From Aspidiotus rigidus (Eukaryota; Arthropoda; Insecta; Hemiptera; Diaspididae): a stretch of 64,000 bases of DNA. Under the pieces are notes generated by a model. The model saw only the letters and a program-made list of their open reading frames with translations. It searched no databases and was not told the origin of the DNA. Both the position numbers and the translations under genes were made by a program. Shown piece by piece: positions 33,124 to 46,120 of this stretch. Location: positions 62,001 through 126,000 of the forward strand of contig JAVHKY010000049.1 in assembly GCA_035079385.1 (NCBI GenBank), in the 5' to 3' direction. The stretch's first letter is position 1, and the number at the start of each line of letters is the position of its first letter.

Positions 33124-35590
33124 TTTTGAAAATGAACTTGTATCGGAAAACGATGTCATTTTGCCGTTGTTGGGGCTCTTGCCTCTGGCAAGGCGAGAGC
33201 CCCTATGCAATTGCGAACTGAGTCGCCTTGCGCCTCAGTATTCGGGTCTCTTGGTATTTTTTTTTCTAATTGACTGTTACATGACGGAAATTTATTTTTT
33301 AATTTTTTTGCGCACGGCGACTCGGTCTTGTTAACGAATGATTTCATTTTGATTTCCTCTAGCGTGAATAATAGTTTTTTCATGTTTGGTGATTAAAAAT
33401 GTTTGACGGATATTCCATTCATTGAAAGGGGGTATTTGGGTGTAGATAACTGATATCGAAGAGTGAATGAGAATAATACTCAGAGAGCTTTGAAAATGTT
33501 TATTTGCTTTTATGGGAACGAAAACAATTAAGTAATATCATGTAGCCAATAATGAATAAAACAGAAAAGAAAGAACAAGAGATGTAGGAAAATAAGATAG
33601 GAAAAGTTGGTTATGCTTTTGCGCTGCGAAAGCATTTTTTCGTTATAGAGGTTCGAAATCTTGTGTGTTGTGGTTTTCGCAAATTGGAATTCAAATTTCG
33701 TCATCATACATTAAGTTTTTGTCGTTATACTTTTCGTTCAAACACCTTATTCTTTTCGTGCACTTTATTATTACCACTATTTTTATGCGAAGTTTCCGTT
33801 GAATCTTAATTCTTTGAACCTGCCTATTTTCGAGGATTCCAATCAATGACGGAGAAAATTTTAAGAATTTCATCGAATAATTATTTCATTTTTCTAGCAT
33901 GAGACGTCTTACTATTGTCCAATAAATCTAACCATTGATTGAGATTCAATATTTTCAGGGATTGTTTTCTAGCCACTTTATAAAGACCAACTACTACAGG
34001 GCCCTTTAACCTTCCATCTTTTAAATCATCGCATTTGTTGAGAAATAACTTATTTTTTAAAGAAAATACACCAATGAAGTCATTTTTTATCTCACTTCAC
34101 TACGGTTTCATGTAATTCACAAACGTCTAATTTACATCTATATTAATAAAGAACGTTCAGCTTTTTGAATGGTGGATGACGTGACTGTCAATAACGTATT
34201 ACAAAGATATAATAAATAAATAAATCTCGTACATTCATTGAAACAATTTAATTAGTTGGAAATCATCGCTTGCAGACAATTTTACGAGAGTCATACGGCG
34301 CCCCCCTTACCTTTATTGTTCATTACGTAACTGGTGTGTATATGTGAAGTCCCGCTGTGTCTCATAATCGCCACTCGAAGAGAGGTCAGTGTAAAATCGA
34401 GAGGCTGATACGATCCACAAATGGTAGAATAAATTATCGACAGGCAGTATTACTTTTTGTGAATAGTTTGCGGCTCAATCCTCCTTAAATTTTTCATAGC
34501 TCCGCCTCTCTTCACGCCAGTCGAGCGTGCACTTACCTCCTTTATCGTTCTCGAAGGCTCCAATCTCACACGCTAATTTACCGTGTCCTTCGCACGTTCC
34601 TCTACGCTGACGCGATTATCGTATTCGCTATTTTCCTATTTTCTTCGCCATTTATTATTCAAATTTACGACGGACCTTTGTTCGCACGATTTCATACATA
34701 GCAGGTAGATTCTTCTTGATTGAGAGGAAACAGTATACTATACGAAGATGGTACATAGAGTTTATAAGCTTCCAAGGTTATGATGCGTCTGCCTTTTCTC
34801 TGTTTTCATTGATAAGGGTACAGATTACCAGATTTTTTTCGCATCCTGATCGGTCTGCTTGGTTGACGTATGTGTAAGCTCGTTGTAAAAATTATGGTTT
34901 CGAAAATATACCGAGGGGGACCGAAAACGTCGAGCTATAATCGCTATTCCGGAGCGTGTTCTCGTATGATTACAATAAATAAAACGAACTGGCAATTACG
35001 AATAAGTCCCGATATACTCCGTGTAGTACTGTAAATACGCCAATAAATCAAAAACGTACACGCCGATTTCAAAGTTGTATCTCCGGTACGGCACTAGCAT
35101 ATCGCGTCCGATGTATTATTTTTCTCCTTTTTACAACAATGTGCCGGGCATTTTTTTGATCGTACGCATTATACAGTAAATCTTCGAGTAATTTTGAGCC
35201 TAATAGAACAATCACCGACGCAGGTATCGAGTGACCGCTTGCCCATAAGCGGTGTAATAATTGTATCCCCACCGTATATACCGAGTCAATTGTAAGATAA
35301 ACATTACGCATTAAAGCCGTTGTACGTGTATAATGCTAAGTTTTTATTTCATAAAACGGCAAGTAGTTACTCAGCGTTGAAGCAATTTGGTGGGCGGAAC
35401 CATTTATATGAAAGACGCGACGTATTATTCAGTTGGAATCGTGAACTCAATGATCCTTGTTCGTGTGGGCGTCTAGTCTTGGAAAAAAACGTTTTCCTCA
35501 AGAACAAAGGGTTCTGGAATACTGTATAATTATGTTTTTTGAAAAATTGAATCGACCAAGAAAATTTTAATTCTCTCGAACCCAATTAAC
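33124..35590. other. No gene recognised
   Basis: A strong hairpin lies at 33172-33203 (GGGGCTCTTGCC pairing with GGCAAG and AGAGCCCC, small bulge). The rest is AT-rich, with short frames lacking motifs (for example minus 35311-35069). Confidence 0.45.
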
Positions 35591-36360
35591 CTGGTCGACT
35601 GGAAATTTATTCTTTTCAAAGTCTTGGTCGAAATTTTTTCGATATCAGGTTGACATGGGTCCGATAAGTGTCGACTCTATTTAGTCTCGTTCGCCACGTC
35701 AACTTCAGGTCGATTTTGATACGACTTCTCCAAATATTTTATGGAATTGAAATCTACTTCTCTGTTGGGTCAATTTTAAGCCGATTTGTAGTTCTCTGTA
35801 GTAGTGAACGCAAAATGTGGACGTCGATCGGGATCGAGTCAGATTCGTGTCGAGCTCTCCAAATTTTTGCAATCGACCTAAGATGTACTTCTCTGTTGGG
35901 TCGATTTCAAGTCGATTTGTAATTCTTTGATGATGTACGCTGGTCGACTTCAGAATGAGCTCAAATGGAAGTCGATCTGGAATCGATTTCGAGTCGACTA
36001 CTCCGAAATTTTGTATTAACCTGAAATCGACTTTGATTTTGTAATTCTTCGGTAATGACCGCCCATCAACTTCAAACCGACTTCGAGTCCAATCTTCCAA
36101 ATTTTTCTATTGACCTGATGTTTATTAGAGTCAATTTCAAGTTGGTTGTAGTTTTCTGGTAAAGTATGCTGGTCGACTCCAAATTGACCTCAAATCGAAG
36201 TCAATCTAGAGGGGATTTTGAGTCGACTGCTGCTCGCAGTCGTAGACATGTGTGCAGTATGAGCGAATTTCGAAGACCATTTTGTATTAAAATCCGATAC
36301 CAGAAATCGACTTATTTCTACTTCAATTCTGAAACTTTATCATATTATGCACTTTGAATT
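35591..36360. repeat. Degenerate ~125-bp GTCGA-rich satellite
   Basis: TCTGTTGGGTCRATTT-type blocks at 35759 and 35892 and a weaker one near 36123, plus recurring GGTCGACT/CTCCAAAT blocks at about 106-133 bp spacing. CpG is retained in TCGA contexts despite strong divergence. Related stretches occur at 31.2, 39.77, 53.0-53.8 and 55.45-56.05 kb. Confidence 0.65.
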
Positions 36361-36415
36361 GACGCCATGACGCTGTCAATGCTGAGATGAGTGGTGTATA
36401 ATCGACCCAGAATTG

Positions 36416-38815
36416 AAAAAAGACGGCTTTCTTAACGAAGTTCCGTAGGGAACCTGTTTTATGAGTCGTATGCGATTTGCCTAGATCTAATATAGTTCGA
36501 GAGTCTAAATTTTTCTCGAATTTCGAGCTATATGTGATAGGAGAGGGACTTCAAAAAATTCCGACCTCCGAGCTATACAAGATAGGGGGGGGAGACTTGG
36601 AAATATGAGTCAAATTGGATTTGGTATTGAGAATTCTAGGAAGTCTAGAGTATAATAATATAGTTCGAGAGTCTAAATTTTTCTTGACTCTCGAACTATA
36701 CTGGGTGGTCCAAAAAGATGATAACACTTAGATGGGGATTTGGACCAAATTTGTTCCTGCCCAAAAACGCAAAATGCTACATGTAAACTTCACATCTACA
36801 AAATTTGTATCTTAATCTCATCTTCAATATGCGCCTCTACTCAACTTGCGCTGTGACTTTTCTGAACCGTATTATGGACGAAAATGTGCCCAGAATTGAC
36901 AAATTTGCCAAGATTTTCAAAATAAGAAATTGAAAATTCCCCCAATTTCAAGCTTCGTATGGTTATTTAGGTATTATTTTCGGAATCAGCGTTGAATTTC
37001 ACTTTCAAATCAAATAATATATTGTGGCGTATACGAGAGCGCGATAAAGTCAACAAGATAATGCGCATGAATGGCGAAGAATCGGTAAAAGACGAGAAGG
37101 ATAAGTTGCATGATTTAACCGCCGTCCAGAACCTTAAGGAAATATCTGGAATAGCGTCCGCGGGTATATAAGCGGTAGAAGTGGCCGGAATAAAGATCAG
37201 TATGGAATGTTGCGATTATCGAGCTTTGCTGATGAAGAAAATCTCTAATGACCGCACCAACAAAACTCGCCGCTGTTATTGCTGTATAAATGCGCGTTTG
37301 TACTACTTTTTCACCTAATTCAAAGTTCGATTTTCTCGTTTCTTCGTTCGACTTTCTAAGTTCTACACTTAATTCATAGTTCGACTTCCCGTTCCTCAGT
37401 TCTACACTCAATTCATAGTTTGCTTTTCTCGTTTCTTCGTTGGACTTTCCCAAATCCTACAAATAGCGGATCCCTGTATTTCCTCCAACAGCATCTAACG
37501 ACTTCTTAGTGCAATACGCACGATGACGGAGATTATTTTTGAAACTTTTTACGAGGTTCATACCTCGAAAGATGTTCGTGATATTATACTACAGTATTCA
37601 GTATTCAACAATGTAGCAATCGTTAACAAGGAGGGTCAAAATTTTTCCAAGTTTTTTGCCGAACGGCGCACGGCAAACTTCTCAAAAAATTGTAACTTGG
37701 TCATATTGTAGTATTATTAAATTTTCTGACATAGCCAAATAAATGAAAATCATGTTCCATGTCTTTTATATTTTATCAGTCATCATGAAATATATCAGTC
37801 TAGGCTTCTACTAGGTCAAGTGTTCGTGAGATATTATTCGTTTACCCCTTTACCTATCTTGGCGTCGTATAAGTCTTGTATGAGAAATATTTTGAGGTAA
37901 TTGTGGGTGTTCTATATTTTGAGGTATCAACTTTCGGTGGGGCGAACGAGCGATCTCGCTGTTGTATTGGAATGGTATGAGAAAATTCAAGTCTTTTTTG
38001 AGAAATATGAGGTAGCGCGAACTCGCTCCGCTCGTTCGCCCCCTGTCTCGCTGTTGTATTGGAATGGTATGAGACAATTCAAGTCTAGGGGACATGGAAA
38101 AATTTCGACTATCCAGCCATATATGATAGGAAGAGCGACTTAAAAAACTTTACCTATCTTGGCGTCGTATAAGTCTTCTATGAGAAATATGAGGTAGCGC
38201 GAACTCGCTCCGCTCGTTCGCCCCCTGTCTCGCTGTTGTATTGGAATGGTATGTGACAATTCAAGTCTAGGGGACTTGGAAAAATTTCGACTATCCAGCC
38301 TTTATTTATTTAATTGTTTAATTATTCAATTATTTAAATATTTAATTATTTAATTATTTAATATTATTTATTTATTTATTTATTATTAATTCTTGTACTA
38401 GGTCAAGTGTTCGTGAGATATTATTCGTTTACCCCTTTACCTATCTTGGCGTCGTATAAGTCTTGTATGAGAAATATTTTGAGGTAATTGTGGGTGTTCT
38501 ATATTTTGAGGTATCAACTTTCGGTGGGGCGAACGAGCGATCTCGCTGTTATATTGGAATGGTATGAGAAAATTCAAGTCTTTTTTGAGAAATATGAGGT
38601 AGCGCGAACTCGCTCCGCTCGTTCGCCCCCTGTCTCGCTGTTGTATTGGAATGGTATGAGACAATTCAAGTCTAGGGGACTTGGAAAAATTTCGACTATC
38701 CAGCCTTTATTTATTTAATTATTTAATTATTCAATTATTTAATTATTTAATTATTTAATTATTCAATTATTTAATTATTCAATTATTTTATTATTTTATT
38801 ATTTAATTATTTAAT

Positions 38816-38855
<40 letters not shown>

Positions 38856-39548
38856 TTCATTTATTCATTTATTATTAATTCTTCTACTAGGTCAAGTGTT
38901 CGTGAGATATTATTCGTTTACTCCCTTTACCTATCTTGGCGTCGTATAAGTCTTGTATGAGAAATATTTTGAGGTAATTGTGAGTGTTCTATATTTTGAG
39001 GTATCAACTTTCGTGGGGCGAACGAGCGATCTCGCTGTTGTATTGGAATGGTATGAGACAATTCAAGTCTAGGGGACTTGGAAAAATTTCGACTATCCAG
39101 CCATATATGATAGGAAGAGGGACTTAGAAAATTTTCTAATTATCAATTATAATAATTATTTATTTATTTAATTATTTAATTATTTAATTATTCAATTATT
39201 TATTTATTTATTTGATTATTTAATTATATTAATTATTTAATTATTTAATTTTTAATTATTTAATTATTTATTTATTTATTTATTTAATTATTTATTTATT
39301 TATTTATTTATTATTAATTATTATTATTACGCGGGGTGTACTCGCGAATTTCTGAATCACTCACGGGGTAGAGATTTTCTAATTATTAATTATATTAATT
39401 ATTTAATCATTTATTTATTTAATTATTTAATTATTTATTTATTTAATTATTTATTTATTTAATTATTTATTTAAATAATTATTTAATTATTTAATTATTT
39501 AATTATTTAATTATTTAAATATTTAATTATTTAATTATTTAATTATTT

Positions 39549-39581
<33 letters not shown>

Positions 39582-39770
39582 TTATTAATTATTATTATTA
39601 CGCGGGGTGTACTCGCGAATTTCTGAATCACCCACGGGGTAGAGATTTCTCTTGACGGGGGGGGGGGGTGTACTCGCGAGTTTCAAAATCGGGGTCTGGC
39701 GAGAGAAAAGACATGGAACATGTCAAAAAAACCCTCATAAAACAGGTTCCCTGTTGAAACTCACGTCGAC
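36416..39770. mobile_element. Large composite element with inverted hairpin-type ends (copy 2)
   Basis: The left end (ACGGCTTTCTTAACGAAGTT, then AGGGAACCTGTTTTATGAGTCG at 36447-36468) is inverted at the right end as CATAAAACAGG-TTC-CCTGTT (39736-39755). The left end is also the near-exact inverse of 63942-64000. Inside: 45-bp minisatellite relics (36490-36705), an unrelated segment (36706-37700), then a sub-element with inverted CATGTTCCATGTCTTTT ends (37753 and about 39707), which itself contains repeated GCGAACTCGCTCCGCTCG modules and AT arrays. No intact gene. The stretch 36.7-37.5 kb has a minus frame (37453-37115) with NEETRK/ELSVEL-type heptad-like repeats but no ATG. Confidence 0.6.
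38290..39640. repeat. AT-rich TTATTTAA/TTTA arrays with GC-rich punctuation modules
   Basis: Long runs of TTATTTAA (8-bp) and TTTA (4-bp) repeats are interrupted by a conserved ~48-bp module beginning ACGCGGGGTGTACTCGCG and ending CCACGGGGTAGAGATT (39331, 39600). A ~250-bp module also recurs (TTCGTGAGATATTATTCG, GAGGTATCAACTTTCG, GGTATGAGACAATTCAAG) at about 37825, 38410 and 38895. Confidence 0.9.
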
Positions 39771-40424
39771 TTTCAGTTGACATCAATCTATAATATCGGG
39801 AGTCGACTCAATTTAAATAGATGGTGATACAGAGCGGGCACACAACCCACCACGATCTGTTTCCAGCAGCACACAAACGTCTCGATGAGAGGTGCCTCTC
39901 TGCATAGCAGTGGCTTTCTTCCTTCCTCTTATACGAACAGTTTCTTTCTGGAAGTTACGAGGAGTAAGGGGAGACCAACTTTTGCGTCATGACTGTATGT
40001 GTGTATATAACAGCGGTTCGTCTTACGAACATAACTCTCCTTGTACTTCACTTAATGACTTATTGTGGGTCCGGCTGTGTGCGATCATTGTGCAATCTAT
40101 TAGATAAAAAGGTATCGCAGTATACCTATCACACAAAGGAAAAAGGGTGCATACATGCATGTACAAACGTACACCCCATACTGGGCCTAATCTCCTTAGA
40201 TTTCACCAATTTCGCCTCACTTTGCTCAGGGAAACCCATAAGATCCATTCTTCACGGCGATCAGTAGGGAAACAGAATCTAAAGAGTAAACATTCACGGT
40301 AAAACCTGTTTTTCACTACCTGTTTTTCACGGAGATCAATAATAATATAAAAATATTGTAATTTAACCCGTTTTTCAAGGAGATAAATAATAACATAAAA
40401 ATATCGAACGAGTACGTTCAATCA
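39771..40424. other. No gene; short tandem repeat near right edge
   Basis: 39771-39830 has GTCGAC-rich satellite sequence again. At 40320-40420 a ~49-bp unit (GTTTTTCACGGAGATCAATAA / GTTTTTCAAGGAGATAAATAA) is repeated twice. Plus frames at 39892-40267 have no recognised motif. Confidence 0.5.
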
Positions 40425-41290
40425 TTCTGGTCCTGAAAGTGATCAGACTCTGACAGTCGTTGCAGATGAAGGTGACGAGATCCGGCGCGTTCCTTTTCGA
40501 TTTTAGAGCATCCGACCCCTGGTACTCATGGATCATCTTCCGCCAGGCGGTTCTGTCCCCCGCCAGTTGCTCCCATCGGTTCGCAATTTCTGCTTGCTGA
40601 AGCAAAATGTGAAGCTAGTCCTTGTACCTTTTCTTCTGGTCACCGCTCTTTCTTTTTCCACCAGCTCGTTCACCATATAGGACCATATCAAGAAGCTGCC
40701 TATCCATGCGTTGAATGTAGCCTAGCCACTGAAGTTGGTTCTTAACAATAAGCGTCCCAATGAGCGAAGCCCCTGCTCTGTCAAGTATTTCCTTGTTTGT
40801 GATGAAGTCGGACCACCGGATGCCGAAAATCTTCCCCAGCTACCTTTGCTGAAACTTTTCAATCTCCCTGATTTGCCTGCGATACGGGACCAGTGACTCG
40901 GAGCCATACAGGATGGAAGGTAGTAGTACAGCCCGGAAGACCGAAATCTTGGTCGGGATACTAATACATATCTTTGCTGTCGAAGGAGGTGAATGGCGCG
41001 AGTAGCGCTTGCGATCCGGGTGCGAATTTCCTCATCCATTGAGGGCTCCCGGGTCATAGTGCTTCTGAGGTATGCAAACTTATCGACCATCCAAATAACT
41101 GTATGTTATTCATGCGTATTTCCGTGGAGTTTTGGAGCTTACCGTACGCAGCAGTTCGGTTTTTGACACATTAATCTTATATACTTAGTTCAATACATTG
41201 GCTACCTCTTGAGCATGGGCCACAAGGGCACAGTCATCCTCATAGTGTAGCTTGGTGACATGTGTAGCGGCATTTTGTGTTGGACTTCAG
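40425..41290 (-). pseudogene. LINE reverse transcriptase 3' half (RTE-like, with C-terminal CxxC motif)
   Basis: Read on the minus strand: LHYEDDCALVAHAQEV (about 41240-41195) is motif C, with YEDD instead of YADD. NVSKTELL (about 41170) follows, then FAYLRSTMTREPSMDEEIRTR (41085-41020), the common YLGS-type block. Next are LQWLGYIQRMDRQ (about 40735-40695) and KKRYKD followed by an in-frame TAG at about 40617. The end is WEQLAGDRTAWRKMI (about 40575) and FICNDCQ, a zinc-finger-like terminus. At least one frameshift (about 40725) and the stop make it a relic; the 5' half is missing. Confidence 0.85.
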
Positions 41291-44200
41291 TCTACTTCGA
41301 TTGAACAGGCCGCCCTCTGTGCAGTATTTCAACAACACACTTCTGTCTTTGAGTCCACCATCGACCGGTTGCCATCTGCATGCGAGGCCCATCAAGCACT
41401 TTGAGACCAACCCCCGACCAGTGTGGTGATTGTGTGAGAGATGTGGTGAAGAGAATCTTTGTGGATATTTTGCCCGGTGCGGACAGTTGTAAGCTCATAA
41501 ATCCAATATTCGCAGAATCATCGACTCGAGAGCACAAGAGATTATTATTATGCTTAGCAATCTGTATTATCGGTACTATACCGTACAATACATTGACGAT
41601 TATGTTGTATGATGCGGAACAGTAAACATCTCATGAGGCCTCTCTCTAATATTCTGATTTACACACTCTTATGAAAAGTAGCGAAATCAAACCCCAAAAT
41701 ACCCCTAGAATTAGGATTTTAAGCTCCATAGAGTTTAACGAGTACCCTCCCAACTCCATAGTAATTATTCAAGGCTGTATGTAAAACGCGGGGAGAGTCA
41801 GTTCTCATTACCCACCCAGCCACGTATCCGAAGTACTGGTGGATGCGGCAAATGTAGAAAACTGGCGAGAGCGGGATCTCCATTTCGGACAGATCCTCCG
41901 CGAGTTCGCATACAATAAAACAAAGTCCTTCAAGTATAGTATAAACCTTTTCTCAAGGTCAGAAAAATTATATTTTATTGTTGCAGCTCCTGAAAATTAC
42001 ATTGCGCTAAAATCTCTTCAACTTGTGGCAGATTCTCAGAAAAATAGAGGTTTATTCTCGAGTATACGTTACGTGGTATCTATTTGCTCTTATTCTTTCC
42101 GCAAAATATCCACTTGCGTATCCACCCTTTCGGATTCACAACTGTAACGATTACTTCACGTTTTTGAAGGTGGAACAGTTTGTCTCGCAGATAAATTGGC
42201 GGTCTGGTGGGACATGCGCAAGCTTTCACTAATTTTCTTCTAAAAAATAATTTCGAACGTCTGTAAGTTTTTACCACGACCTCTCTTTCGTTCTCAAGGA
42301 ATTCAAATTGCTGTTCGCAGTATATTTTGGTGACAGCTTCCGCAGCTTTCTCACATACTGATGGCCATAACTTCTCTCGATCCATAGAACAAACGTTACT
42401 CACGTCAGTGATTGGTTTATTGGCTGCATACAAATGAAGAAATATTATTAAGCTCGTGAAAAAGTTTTGCGTTAGATTCTCATTTCAAAAGACTTTGATC
42501 GTAGATTCTTTCGTTCCCAAGCATCGAGAAGAGTGCAGCGCACAGCGATTTTTCAAGAAGAAAAATTTGCTTCTCACAATTTTATTTGCTAGTTTACTGA
42601 ACAAACTTAATTTTCAAGAACTTCTCCTAGCAAGGGTTGATTTACTTATTCGATTTTGAGTAATTTTGATCTAGCAGTATTGAATTACTCAGTTTTACCT
42701 GCTTCTACCATTTTTGTAGCTCGCTCCACATAATAGGTAAGCTGGTATTCGCAAATGATTACATTGTTGAATATGAAAAGCCCAAAAGTTGGTATTAGAA
42801 TTTTTTCCCAAACCATATTCGCGAACGAACCAAGTTCACCAATTTTAGGTTATAGAACTTCTTAATACATTGTAAAAGAAATAGAAGAAGCCGTCTGATA
42901 TTGATATTTTAAATCAGAACACATGGTGTGTAGGATGGAAAAGTAAGTTGTTTGTACTGCGAGAATAAAACATACGGATGAATGGAGTTTTCATGTAAAA
43001 CGCAAATAAGCAAATGATGCAGCTATACACTCGATGAATAAAGAGAGAAAGAAACGAAGAGAAGAACAAAGACAGGTGCGAATTAATTTTCTCTTCTTTT
43101 TTTGAGGGTACAGCGGAGGTGAATCATCCTTTTTTTTTAAATTCTAAAATTGTCATTGCTTGAGAGATAATTTTGAGAGCAGTTCGGAAAGGACCGGGTG
43201 AATACAGATTCCCCTTTCAAAATATCCAGTATTTATCTTTCTCATTCTTGACATTGCCAAAAGAGGATCTATTCATGTACATATTCTCTAAAATTCAATT
43301 TCGTGCGAAATTTAAACCAGCTGCAGGATAAAAATATTATGTCCTAGGATGGATTTTGAAGATAATTTTGGAAAGCTTTCCATATCCGTACATCGTTATA
43401 ATATGATATTGATGTTTAGCCTGTAGTGTCACAAAATTTTTGAATCCTCCATTGGCAGGCGAATTCTCTTCTTTCGTATTATTCCTCTTTCTAAAACCAG
43501 TACGCAACGGCGATCGCGACCTCACCCTATATCGTTTCTTCTCTATCTTACCTGGGTGCAGTTTTGTTGGAACCCGAACGTAGTCTATCTAACTTTCACT
43601 CTCTTTCTTTCTTTATCCCTCTTCTTCTTCAAGTCTACTCCTTTTGTCCTCCAATATTTTTTTTGCGAGAGTTCTTATTCCGGACGAGCGTGGTTTAAAA
43701 GCTAAATGATAATATGTTCCTCTTCTTTTCCAGTATCACAGTCAGCCTAAGTAGAGTGTCGCGCCAACACTCCTATATTACGGCGATTTTTTCTTCTGTA
43801 TCTGCAAACCTCTTCTTGCAATAGTTCTGTTGTCCGTTCCAGTGACAATATCCAAGCTTCAGTAAATCTTTATCGAATTTTATGTTTTTCTATTCTACCT
43901 CGTGGCCGTATTATTTTTATCATTATTTTTATTTTGTTGATTCCTTCTCGAAGCTTCTACCCTCTCACTCTCCTAACCAATAGTCAACCACTGTGAATTA
44001 TTTTATATCTTGTTTGTTCGACTACACGCAAATTATTGTCTAACCTTGACTAGCGTCATTCATTTTTGATTGCGAGTATTCTTCTGTTTGCTTCCGTCTG
44101 AGGAATCCATTTTTCCAAGTCTCCCTTATAGCTGTTCGTCGGTGGAATATGCCGTTAATTCCACTCGGAGGGGGATGAAGGTAGGCGTGACCCCCTCTTA

Positions 44201-44849
44201 AAGCGTCATGTGTAGTTCGCAAAGCTTACTATTTTTTCTTTCTGGCTTTTCCCCATTTTGGTCTAGATTCTATATCTCTCAAAAAAGTGGCTCTCTCTGT
44301 CTAGCCACACCCCTTATTTTTCATTTAATTCAGACAGAGTGGCATCCCTGTAAATTTTTAAGTAGGCAAAGCGGTAGGCTCGGTCTTTAGGGGCTTGCTC
44401 CGAGAGACTGCAGCTGAGACACTACAAGCCCAACAATATTAGGTAAGGAAGAAGTGAACGAGCTCAGAATGGGGGCGCCCGTCAGGCCATTAGCTTCCCA
44501 GATGGACAAAGTATATAAAATGCTACGTGTCTTGAGTACTCGTGTTAGCTTCTGTTAGCATTTTATGTACTTCATGTCCCAAAATATGTCGGAAAATGTA
44601 CCAGAATAAGTGCAGAATACCAAAGGCATATAACAGGGTTCTAGGATGTTTCACCGAGGCAGTTTTCCACAGAGGTACTCATTCACCGGAATGATGTCTC
44701 GCAGTAAAAAAAATTTTCACCGAAATGAAGTGCAGTTTATTAAAAACACAAGTTCAGACATTCGCAAGTAGCGTTAAAAAAAGGTCAAAAACAAAATGTA
44801 AACACAATAGTTGCAACACAATGAAAGGTGTGTATGTACGTAGTCCTAT
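41291..44849. other. No gene recognised
   Basis: Many short frames (for example minus 41588-41292, plus 41839-42147, minus 42433-42080) without known motifs. Pyrimidine-rich sequence at 43550-44000. Nothing I can support as a gene. Confidence 0.4.
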
Positions 44850-44851
44850 AA

Positions 44852-45823
44852 GGACGATTGAAGGTAGTGGTATGGGCTGTGCCCCATCTTGGTCCCCTCC
44901 TCTTCTTACTATTTATCAATGATATTATATCTGGGGTTAAGAACTCAAGCATATTAATTTATGCTGACGATCTTAAAATATTTCGCACTGTAGAGAATAA
45001 AGGAGATTTTTCCCTCTTCCAAAATGATCTGGACTCATTAATACAATAGAGTATAAAAAATCATTTACCGTTTAACATTAAAAAATGCCAGAAAATAACT
45101 TTTACTAAAAAAGTAAGATCGATAATTGTTAACTTGTATATGATGAATAGTGATATTTTGGAGGAGGTCGATCGGGTTCGGGACCTGGGAATTATCATTA
45201 ACAAACGCGCAGATTTCAAAACTCACATCCTCCAAAAAATTAAAAAAGCAAAAAGACAGCTAGGCTTTATTATCAGGAACTCTAGACACTTCAAAGAAAT
45301 AAGGACACTCAATATGCTATACTACGCTCTAGTAAGATCCAATTTGGAATTCGGGAACCTCATATGGGATCCCAATTCAAAAATTATTTCTGATGCGATT
45401 GAAGCGACCCAAAAAAGATTCTTGAGGTACATATATATTATAGGATGTTTGAGTACTGGCCGACGGATATGGAATATAGAGAGCTATTGCGGGGCTTTCA
45501 GATACTGCCATTGAAGGAAAGGCGCATCTTAAATTCAGTAATGTTCCTGCCCGACATAATACATGGGAGAATAAAGGAGCCGGGCACCTTGGAAAGGGTA
45601 CATACGAGTACCTAGAACAGGAGGAATACAAAGACAAAGAGAAAAACATACCTTCTATCCCTTAACATCGCGCACAAATGCTCTCAAACACAGTATCATC
45701 AATCGGGCCTTGGAGCGCTATAATGAGATAAGTGAGGAATACCCGGACCTGGACATTTTCCATCTGCATAGGAATGCATTCAAAAGGACACTAGTGGAGA
45801 TACTCGGTAAGACCGTTGAGTGA
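44852..45823 (+). pseudogene. CR1/Jockey-type LINE reverse transcriptase, C-terminal part
   Basis: Frame starts with GVVWAVPHLGPLLFLLFINDI (motif B region, 44862 on), then motif C YADDLKIF (about 44961-44984). A TAG at 45048-45050 replaces the expected Trp. The same frame continues through LEEVDRVRDLGIIIN (about 45155), LEFGNLIWDPNSK and EATQKRFLRY (about 45430). A frameshift near 45440 moves into EYWPTDMEYRELLRGF, then another leads to NALKHSIINRALERYNEI and the ORF end LGKTVE with TGA at 45821. The block order is that of CR1/L2/Jockey-type proteins. Finger motifs, motif A and endonuclease are missing. Confidence 0.88.
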
Positions 45824-46120
45824 ATATGACCGAAGTATGTGAGGGAGGGTAATGCAGGGTGGATAGGAAGGGGACACGAATGAGCAGAACATGAGTGAGG
45901 TGTATATGAGGTGTGATTCATGTGGATGGGTGATGTGATGTGTGTGTGTGTGTGTATGTATGTATGTAGGCTTATGTATGTTTTTTTTTTTTTTTTTTTT
46001 TTAGTTGGAATTGTAATTATTATTACTGTAAGTATGTAAAGGTGGTGTCGGCAGTAATTGGTCCACGGACTGTTGTCGGCACCACCTCAAAAAATAAAAC
46101 AATTTAAAGTAAAAAAAAAA
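45824..46120 (+). mobile_element. 3' UTR and poly(A)-type tail of the 44.85-kb LINE
   Basis: Contains a TG/TATG microsatellite (45938-45967), a T-run (about 45981-46002), and near the end a stem-loop (46041-46086) with GGTGGTG pairing CACCACC. A run of A at 46111-46120 follows. A hairpin just before the tail fits recognition of the 3' end by the LINE's own RT, as known for several LINE groups; here that is inference. Confidence 0.7.

Noticed and set aside
37115..37453. Minus-strand 112-codon ORF with NEETRK/ELSVEL heptad-like repeats
   Set aside because: First codon is TTG with a stop just upstream and no ATG; the repeats are short DNA duplications. It could be a relic but I cannot support a gene.
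38290..39640. AT-rich arrays as a replication origin or matrix attachment site
   Set aside because: Composition alone is not evidence; the sequence is a simple microsatellite expansion.
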